A DNA stretch of 33,228 bases from Azolla pinnata (lineage: Eukaryota; Streptophyta; Polypodiopsida; Salviniales; Salviniaceae), in contig JBBBWG010031421.1 in the NCBI GenBank assembly GCA_037176905.1, positions 1 through 33,228 on the forward strand. Reading direction: 5' to 3'. This document shows positions 19,195-33,228 of the stretch, one piece after another. The translations under genes and the position numbers were made by a program. Every line of letters begins with the position of its first letter. Position 1 is the first letter of the stretch. A model generated the notes under the pieces. The model saw only the letters and a list, made by a program, of their open reading frames with translations. It made no database searches and was not told the DNA's origin.

Positions 19195-21290
19195 TTATAC
19201 GAGTTCTTGAGCTTTCCCACTTGTCCCTGCAGCCTCTGCATCCTTTGTTGAGCTTGGACTCTCATCTGCTTCAACATGTTTCGGAAAAAAGATCAATGGC
19301 CATTACAGCTGTGACACTGGAAAAATTGATGCACATGAAACAAACACAAAAGCATGTACCTTTCTCATCTACATCATCCTTCGCACTCTTATCAAACTCT
19401 GTTGCACCATCTGCAACCATGACACATATATTACATGTCTTATTTATAGAACAATTGCTAAATAAAATGAGCATCTAGAAAACCAATCAGAGAAGTGGAG
19501 GATGGGTTCCACCAATGATGAGCATGATTTTCCAAATTAGGTAAAGCTGAGCAATAACTTTACAAATTAAGTTTCGAATACACCTTCATCATCACTATCA
19601 GACTCATCCTCGTCATCCATTCCTCCCCCCATGTTGAAATCCTACCAAATCACAATAGGTTAGTAAATAATAGGCACAACCATGTCTCATAACTTTGTAG
19701 GAACATGTGACATTACATAAACAACTTACCGAGAAGTCGTTCATCGAGCCCAAATCAAAATTATCGACTGCAAAATTATCATCCATATGGCCACAAGAAT
19801 TGTAAGATTTATATTCATATTAAAAATTACTTGAATTTTATTCAATTATTTGAGGACAAAAGAACTTGATTCCGACAAAAGAAATAGAAGCTTACGCTTA
19901 TCACTTGGAGCTTCATTCTCCTCATCTTCATCCACCCATTTGTCCCAATCAGCTTTCAAATACGGTGGTGCTTTTCCTTCGGCATGCAGTAGACGTTTCC
20001 ACCATCTGTTTTCCTTTTTTATAAGGACACAGAAAACATGCCTCAAGCCAACACTGATCTTGCTTTCCTGCAAGCACTAGTACTTTGTTAGTATCAGTTA
20101 TCATTCATACAATGGCATTCTTAGACATAGACTATTAAATCAAAGAAAGATTATTACCATAGACAGCCAATGTGACTAGATGCAAATATGAAGATCGTCA
20201 AAAATAGATAAACAATTTGAAGGATCATAACATTACTGAACAGTGTTGCAAGCTTGAGCCTTGTTAAAGACCCCCTCTATAGCAAATCACTAGTAAAATG
20301 GAAATACTACAATATTCGCATCATTACTAAGGCAAACAAGGGTTTTGGGTGTTGAGTTTTTGTGATAGATAGGCTGGAAATTAGACTAGAGTCCACACAA
20401 TTCACAGCATTCCTTGTCACAAATAAGATCCATTGTCAAAAAACTACATTAAACGAGATGCGAAGAGAACGCAATGTTTTGACTTCCTATCCCAAATAAG
20501 GTTTAATGCCAACAAAACGGCATTGAAAAAAATGCTAAGACAAGGTAAGATTCTGTATTATAAGATTTCCCAGCATTTCCTATCCCAAATAAGATCTGAT
20601 TCCATGTCTCCAAATCAATGGCATGAGAAGGCAAGATTTTGACTTCACAAAATTTCCCATCCCAAGTAAGATCTTATATCAGCAACAGCACATGGGAAAG
20701 AAATTCCAAGCAAAGTAAGATTTTGACATGCCCTGGGAAACATACAATTAGAAAACCATCCATAGTTTAACATTCACATTGACGACACAAAGATGAAGGC
20801 ATGGGTTTCTTTCATTTACAGGATACATACTACTTACTTTGAAAGAAAAAACAACTAGTAATGAAAAAAATACATGAAACAAAAGCCCTAGCAAAGCAAA
20901 ACTGCGCAGCAGACCTCGACATTGACTTTGTCAAAAAGATGGAGCTCGAGCTCGTACAAAACATTTTCAGGGCCAGTGGTTGCTGAAAACTCGAACTTTC
21001 CTTCAGGTTCAATTTTCACTTTAGGGTTTTTGGCATCGGGGAGCTCAACGGTGAGATACAACTTGTCTGTTCTCTGCGCCCACTTCACCTCAGGATGGCG
21101 ACTGAAGAAAGAGACACACATCCGGAAATTCCACCAAAAAACAAACAAACGCAGAGATAATTACATCATACAAATGGACTTCCAAAAACTGCACTAAAAT
21201 GTACAGAGATTCTGAGAACAAGAAGATCAGATTAATCGATTTGGAGCCGGAAGAATCGTGGATTACTCGGGCGGAAAGAAATTACCTCAT
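19195..21290 (-). CDS. p23-type HSP90 co-chaperone (CS domain), P23-2-like
   Basis: p23 binds ATP-bound HSP90 in the cytosol and nucleus and stabilises client complexes. The exons, in reading order, are 21290-21286, 21101-20915, 20067-19896, 19767-19730, 19641-19584, 19410-19360 and 19265-19195, giving 193 aa. Exon 1 carries only five coding bases (ATGAG). The CS domain starts MSRHPEVKWAQRTDKLYLTV and continues with ELPDAKNPKVKIEPEGKF, SATTGPEN, a WWKRLL segment and KADWDKWVDEDEEN, all hallmarks of the family. AtP23-2 shares the WAQR start and WW-RLL. The Met-Gly repeats of the P23-1 class are missing. The tail from about residue 122 is acidic (MDDEDESDSDDE) and is encoded by four small exons. 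For the last exon I chose the acceptor before ATGAGAGTCC, which keeps the acidic character and ends AGTSGKAQELV. This end is less certain than the CS domain. Confidence 0.92.
20405..20735. repeat. Degenerate tandem repeat in p23 intron 2
   Basis: Four diverged copies of a unit contain CCTATCCCAAATAAGATCTG-like and GTAAGATTTTGAC-like segments, at about 20410, 20487, 20579 and 20655. They are spaced about 76-92 bp apart within the 847-bp intron. Confidence 0.7.
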
Positions 21291-21321
21291 CGCTACTTCC
21301 TCGATTCCTTCCTTGCTGTTT

Positions 21322-21361
21322 GTTGCCTTCTTCTTCTTCTTCTTCTTCTTCTTCTTCTTCT
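21322..21361 (-). repeat. (GAA)n microsatellite in the p23 5' leader
   Basis: About 11-12 TTC units on the plus strand read as GAA on the coding strand. They lie 32-71 bp before the p23 start codon and so are probably in the 5' untranslated region. Confidence 0.9.
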
Positions 21362-21414
21362 GCTACGAGTATTTATTCTGTTATGCCACTTCCCGAAGGA
21401 TTTGATCGTTTTGA

Positions 21415-21625
21415 AATGACGTATATAGATATACGTATGTGTATACATACATATACGAATACATATCTTGGCATTTACGTATAGCCAAACGTATATTGGT
21501 ATGTAGATACGTAGATTCTGTATGTGTATATATAAATGTACGTAGAGATATGTATGTATATAGGTACGTACATCGTAGATGTGTATGCATGTATAGATGT
21601 ACGCGTGTAGGTACAAATACAGACA
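21415..21625. repeat. GTATA/TACGTA-rich degenerate repeat upstream of p23
   Basis: About 200 bp of alternating purine-pyrimidine sequence is built from ATACGTATG, GTATACATAC and TATGTATGTA variants. It lies 125-335 bp upstream of the p23 start. Confidence 0.8.
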
Positions 21626-22979
21626 CAATTTTCTGTCGAAGAGTTGGAATTGTATCTGCTTATGTGCTTAATAAGGTTTATCTCTGCAGCTCTCTTGACC
21701 TAGCGATGGTTATGCACTTCAAGATAAGCAATCATGAGAATTTAAGTGATCATAGATTTGAATGTGTGTGTGTGCTTAAACAGGCTAACAGCTTGCTAGA
21801 ATCGAGCTCTTTGATGTTCTCTGACAATCCTCGATGCACCCACCAATTGGTAAGGCCTTGAAGCTGGGTAGTGAGGAAGAATACGATCAGTAGTGTTTGT
21901 TTCTTACAATCATCAATTCTAGGTGGACATGTCTGAGTTTGATTACTTTGTCGAGAGTACAAACTCACTTGACTACATCGTTTCCACGCGTGTGATGCAG
22001 CCTACACACAAACACAATATGATGATTAAACTAAATTTGGGGCTCTTCCGCTAGTGGAAGGTGCTCGAGCAAAGGTTATTCACAAAAGAACGATGCCATC
22101 CGGAAGTTGGATTCAGAGCTTGTGGAATATGCATCAACTTGGTGGAAGAACTCATTTTCACTCACAAATAACTAGGACTTGTGAAACCAATTTCTCTAGA
22201 AGCAATTATGTTCATGAATTTGGGCTTCCGTAATCGCTTGGGAACACTGTAAGCTTTGAAAGGTGCTTCACTATCAGGTCTCACTAGAATTAAGCAACTA
22301 GTACTAATTAAGTTTATTTTGATTTGCCTCGAATGTGGCTACTAGTACTAATTAAGCAACTAGAGCACTTCCATCAGCAAAAGCTTCATTGGAATTACAG
22401 AAAGCCAAAGCCCTACAATTGCTGCAAGGATCAATATGCGATGAGCGATCATTTGCTTCTTCAGCCAGCTTATTAGATTGACATGTTTTGTCCTAGTTCA
22501 CATTTTAGTTGCACGTCGCAACTATAACCTTCGTATACCCATTATCTGGCCTACGAAGGATGCTAGAATCGAAAGAAATGCAGGTAAATTGCATATGAAA
22601 TAAAAGATGTCGATTGTGTATTATTGCCGATATATTGGAACAAAGAAAAGGAAGTTCAGCATCTTCGAAGCCCACTATACTGACCTTGATGCATGGAGAT
22701 GGGTGGAATGAATCCAATGAAGCAAGTTGTGCATGGTTAGAGGGATGCCTGTGATATTTATAAATAACTTGCTCCTCAGCATTGCACCCATGTGAGAAAA
22801 TGCTATTAATTTGGTAGGTGTCAGCAATTCCTTGTCTTTCAAAAAATTTGATTCAGAACTTCTTTGGAAGCCATAAAAGCTAAGAACTTATGATATACAC
22901 ATGCACTTGCCTGATAACTTACATAATGTATGCAAATCGTGCATTGACAGAATGGAAGACATCTCAACAGCCAATGTTT
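21626..22979. other. Intergenic stretch between p23 and MCM8, no gene recognised
   Basis: It holds the p23 promoter side and the MCM8 3' end. Reading frames are short and low in information. A 16-bp direct repeat ACTAGTACTAATTAAG occurs at 22298 and 22341 (one base either way). I see no transposon ends or RNA genes. Confidence 0.6.
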
Positions 22980-29250
<6,271 letters not shown>

Positions 29251-30842
29251 GGCCGCGGCCTCGATTTTCCCGCCCAAAACACGCACTCTGCAAGTTCATG
29301 AAAGATCAAAACATTTTGCAGTTTGTTTCCTGGAAAATTTACCAGAAAAAACGCCCAACACATTTCTTGATTACATTTCAACGCTTGCTACAATTGTAAG
29401 AACTACTGATTAAAAACTACTAACTAACGCCTGATTAATTGATTAACACCGGATTAGTCCAATTCCTGAAATTATTAGCTTATGTTAATCAGATACGGTA
29501 AAGGGAATCGAGCAGTAAACATCAGTAGGAAGCAGGAAGCAATTAGTTAACAGCGATAGGAAGATTATGAATCAATGGACACGAGAAGGAATAGATGGAA
29601 ACGGTTAGTAATAGAATGATAGAACGCGATTAGGACTTAATCGAATAGTGATAAAACTAGGTGTTAATTTTAGTAGGCATTAAAAAAATGTAATTAATAA
29701 ATTTATTAGGAGTTTTTGGGTAATCTCCCCATCGTTTTATCGAAGAAATCTTGCGGTTAGCAAATTTACTGATGAAGCAAATTTTACGGCGGCTTAAAAA
29801 CCAAATCAGCGCTTGGAATTTCATCACGTTGCAACTGATTGATCGAATCAATTCCGCGCGTCAAATATGGTCTCATTAACAATTAGCAGTAAAACGTCAG
29901 CCAATACCTGGATCTGTTGGGGCATCAATTTTATCGATCTTAGCTCTCTTTGAATCTCACGTGATGTATCATCGCTCAAATACAAAAACTTACCACAATC
30001 TTTACCTATGGTTGTCGGGAAATCAAAGTTTCGTTTGCCTTGATACCTCCTTCTATTGTTTGCCGACAAAGTTAGGTAGCTTAAGCCAGGTGATGCTTCT
30101 CTAGATCCTTGTAGATGATCCCATTGTTCAAGCACCATTTGTCATCGAGCACACAACCACCTTCGGACCCCATTGATGTCACGAACTGGTTCGTTGTGGT
30201 TATATGCAACAAAATGGAATTTGTGAGCATTCTAGACTCTTCCTTAAACGTTGTTAGAGATGAGCTCTAACACAACATTTGACAAATGAGTTGTCTGCTT
30301 CGTATGATCACCATCAATAGATATCATGCCGATATTTGAAACAAATAATAGAATGAGTTTGAAGTGCATAAAATTGCTCTGCCACATCGCCTCCTTCAAT
30401 TTTGAAACCATTTCACACTCCACATATGTTCATTACTCAAAACAGGGACTAGCAATTGTATGGAGAGTACTGAAAGTTGCTTCCCGACACAAGCCAATTT
30501 TTGTTCTCCAAAAGACAGATAGTCTATTTCTGTAACATGGATCAAATTTTCCATACATATAAGTTGATGTCCACATCGAGGTTACGCGTACAATATTATG
30601 ATGATGAATCTGTCCTGAGAAGATGAAGCCGTACCTTAAAGGAACATGATTGAATCACGTTTGTTCACTGAACTTAACAAACTCAATCAGGTTACATGTA
30701 TATCTTCAGAAAAGAATAAGCGGTTGCACATATATGTGCATTTTCTGGAGAGGAAGTTGCTGACCCTGTAAAAATGAGAGCTACCATTTAGGCAAATTGA
30801 TAAATGTACAACTACTTTAGCTTTATTTTCCAGAAAACCCCT
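29251..30842. other. Upstream region of MCM8; unassigned coding-like remnant on the minus strand
   Basis: The first part is the MCM8 promoter side and shows nothing specific beyond AT-rich sequence with many ATTA motifs. At about 29848-30175 the minus strand has two overlapping open stretches. One encodes MGSEGGCVLDDKWCLNNGII and ends at a stop; the other contains RRRYQGKRNFDFPTTIGKDC. They could be one frame-shifted, decayed gene piece. I do not recognise the family. Confidence 0.4.
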
Positions 30843-32643
30843 TCATGGGCTTTCTTTTCTTCTCTTTTTCTTTTTATTAGACTTCCCCTGAGATCGTTTA
30901 TGCTTCTTTTTCCTTTCCTTTTCCGTCTCTGATGAGCTTTCAGTTGGATCTTCCCTACTCCGCTTCTTGATCTCGTGCTTGTGCTTATCCTTGTGCTTGT
31001 GCTTTTTCAAATCGCTACTTCTGTTCGTGTCTGGTTGAGGACCAAGTATTCGATCTTCCCAATCCTCTTTGGTACGCATATCTGGAACATTCTCATAGCT
31101 CATAGTAGGAAGCGGATAAGGTCCAGGTTCATCCATGCGAGATCCAACTGCACCCCTTCCTCGCTTCACCCTTTATGCAAGAACATTATCAAATTCAAAT
31201 AATACGGAATTCTTCAATAGAAGGGCAAGAATATAAAAGAAAAAACATAACTGGTAATTCTAGTTCATGCTTAATACTCAAACCCACATGTGCTGTTGAT
31301 TGAATAAATAAACGACTGTAGACATTTTGATAGCAGTCCTTCAAAGCAAACATTGATTGATATGGGTCATACCTTGAGTGCAAGAAGTGTTCAACTTCAT
31401 CCTCTTTTAAGCCCTCGTCTCTAAGATCATCCATGACACGACAAGGATCAGTGGCCTCTTCTTCATTGCACATATAACCACGAACCTCATCTGGTACATA
31501 TCCTCGCACACTCTCAACTTCTGATACTAGTGAGGAACTATTCTCATGATGCCTTCCACTCCCCCTTCTTGCTAATCTCTTTCCTTTATCATAGTGACAC
31601 TGTTGTGTGCTTCTTGGAGATCTGCTCCTATGCTTCTCTCTAGATCTTTCTTTTTCCAGCTTCTCCAGATCCAATTCTAACTTCCGGCGCTTCCACATCT
31701 CATTCACCTCAGCTGCTCGATTGGCTGTTGATAGGGCCAAGAATTATATGCGAATGCGAAGAAAAGCAATGAAAAGAAGCGTAGATTATAACATGTAGAA
31801 AGCTGTTCTAAATTATAGTACAAGGTGTTACAAGCAAGCGCAATGATGGTGAAATATTTAAGTTGTTCTATGAAAGAAAATGGTTGAATTTAAGATCAAA
31901 GACGGCAAATTTTTGTGATGTTCAAAAGCAAAGTATTAAAATTTCACAGATTCCGCAAATGGGAAGATAGTAAATATGCTATGAAGTTAAGAGCTTGGAA
32001 AAACAAGAGCAGCAAACTAAACAAACTACCCATCCTGATGTAGAGCAATAAAAAAAAACGATCTTTCTTCAGACAATGTTTTTCACTTCCTCTATTTTAC
32101 TTCACCAAAGATGCAGTCGAATCATCCCCATTTTCAGCAATAAAACCATCCCTATGAAGGACGCCCTTCTCTTACTCCAATTTCAAGCTATTGGAGCAAT
32201 TAGATTGTCGGAATCTTCCATTTTGGCCAATCAGACGATCTTGTTTCAAGGATGGCCTTCTCTTTCTCTATTTCACAAGCTATTTCTGCGGCTATGAAGA
32301 CAAATCATCCCCGTTTTGGTGCGTGTGCGCAACACACTCTCTCTCTCTCTCCCTCCCTTCCCCCCCCGATTCTTTTTGTGTCTGATCAGTGACATTTAGG
32401 GGGAGATAACAAAAACACAGGGTGTATTCTCCGAACTAAAGAAGCAGGAATGGGGATGGAAAGAGGCATCCGACCTTGCTCGATGCCACGGACAGTGGCC
32501 TTGAGGAAGTGAGGGTTGGGGCGGCCGCGGATTTTAGGTTTGAGAAGGTACGCATGAACGCCCTCCTTCTCGGCCTGTGCCTTGAGGCGAGCCGCCTCCT
32601 CCATGATCAGAGCGGCGAGGCGCCCCTCTGTTTCTCGATCCAT
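30843..32643 (-). CDS. Uncharacterised Lys/Arg-rich, probably nuclear plant protein
   Basis: I do not recognise a named function. Exons in reading order are 32643-32475, 31724-31373 and 31170-30843, giving 282 aa. Residues 1-56 form a compact segment (EGRLAALIMEEAARLKAQAE, then a YLLKPKIRGRPNPHFL motif) that looks conserved. Residues 58-100 form a charged helix running into an RS-like patch (REKHRSRSPRS at 86-95). An acidic middle (DEVRGYMCNEEEATDPCRVM) follows. The second junction gives SRVKRGRGAVGSRMDEPGPY (from residue 173), which recalls a segment I associate with uncharacterised plant proteins. The last 70 residues are Lys-rich with several bipartite nuclear-localisation-like clusters. 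This composition fits nuclear-speckle or pre-mRNA-processing proteins, but that is inference. The acceptor of exon 3 (TTGCATAAAG) is weak; it is supported by phase and by the conserved join. Confidence 0.75.
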
Positions 32644-32855
32644 CGCCTCGCCGTCGCTGCGTCTCTGCGTCGCGCGTCGGCGATGGCGGACTGCAGAGAC
32701 TGCGAATCAGTGTAAGAAGTGCACTTCTTCTGTTTTTTGCGTTTTTTCCCCCATCGATCGAGTTTTTGGGAACAACAGCGTTTGTCAAATTGTGAGAGCT
32801 TTTGAAAATCATTTTCGTGTATTACAAACTTGCAGATGCGATCGAGAAGTCGACA
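32644..32855 (-). promoter_or_regulatory. Short 5' region of the uncharacterised gene
   Basis: About 200 bp lie between the start codon at 32643 and a minisatellite. The proximal 60 bp are GC-rich with several CpG, as expected for a plant 5' leader. No clear TATA box is visible. Confidence 0.4.
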
Positions 32856-33228
32856 CGATGCGTCGAGAAGTTGAGGATTAACACGATGCATTGAGAAGTC
32901 GAGAATTAACGATTGGATCGAGAAGCCGAGGATTAACGATTGGATTGAGAAGCCGAGGATTAACGATTGGATCGAGAAGTAGAAGTCAAGGATTAACGAT
33001 TGGATCGAGAAGTAGAAGTCGAGGATTGACGATTGGATTGAGAAGACGAGGATTAATGATTAGATCGAGAAGTAGAAGTCGAGGATTAACGATTAGATCG
33101 AGAAGTAGAAGTCGAGGATTAACGATTGGATTGAGAAGTCGAGGATTAACAATTAGATCGAGAAGTAGAAGTCGAGGATTAACGATTGGATTGAGAAGTC
33201 GAGGATTAACGATTAGATCGAGAAGTAG
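32850..33228. repeat. 27/33-bp minisatellite running off the window end
   Basis: More than ten head-to-tail units have the core GAGGATTAACGATTGGAT followed by YGAGAAG. Units are about 27 bp, or about 33 bp when a short AGTAGA segment is inserted. Toward the right edge the long and short forms alternate and the copies become more uniform, as expected where the array is most recently expanded. The array is open at the right edge, so its full length is unknown. Repeats are contiguous without unique spacers. Confidence 0.95.

Noticed and set aside
19280..19312. p23 ending as AVMAIDLFSETC through an earlier acceptor
   Set aside because: It loses the acidic tail. The acceptor at 19266 follows a pyrimidine-rich tract, keeps phase and gives a tail of normal character. 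It is kept only as a possible isoform.
29251..29286. Upstream extension of MCM8 (GTG-initiated, VRVLGGKIEAAA)
   Set aside because: There is no ATG in this stretch of the frame, and the ATG at 29250 has a strong plant start context and matches the expected N-terminus.
32850..33228. CRISPR-like array
   Set aside because: Repeats are contiguous with no unique spacers, and the DNA is plant nuclear; it is a minisatellite.

Overview
This is nuclear DNA of a land plant. The genes carry many short GT-AG introns, Arabidopsis-type telomere heptamers (TTTAGGG/CCCTAAA) occur at internal positions, and the gene set includes a chloroplast-targeted starch-family phosphorylase, a SWEET sugar transporter, plant-type p23 and plant-type MCM8. 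Introns are mostly 80-800 bp, so the genome is fairly compact. I cannot name the lineage. All exon models below were built by hand from conserved protein segments, splice sites and reading phase; every exon junction keeps frame.

Layout. Positions 1-665 are tandem repeats. Then come three plus-strand genes: a 22-exon glucan phosphorylase with an N-terminal ACT domain (830-8705, 1001 aa), mitochondrial ribosomal protein mS23 (9957-12185, 189 aa) and a SWEET transporter (15717-17889, 255 aa). Three minus-strand genes follow: a p23 co-chaperone (21290 to 19195, 193 aa), the DNA helicase MCM8 (29250 to 22980, 774 aa) and an uncharacterised charged nuclear-type protein (32643 to 30843, 282 aa). SWEET and p23 converge. 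The six genes have unrelated jobs (glucan breakdown, mitochondrial translation, sugar transport, HSP90 co-chaperoning, recombination, possibly RNA processing) and do not form a pathway cluster.

The spaces between genes are rich in repeats. A decayed fragment of nuclear 25S rRNA lies at about 9236-9535, followed by a telomere-like CCCTAAA array just upstream of mS23. From 13.8 to 17.3 kb there is an island of simple repeats that extends into the SWEET introns. In SWEET, exon 2 is flanked by telomeric repeats in opposite orientations. The window ends inside a 27/33-bp minisatellite.

The strongest candidates for something little described are the ACT-phosphorylase fusion, whose catalytic part looks more like the animal/fungal glycogen phosphorylase type than plant Pho1 or Pho2, and the inverted telomeric repeats around SWEET exon 2.
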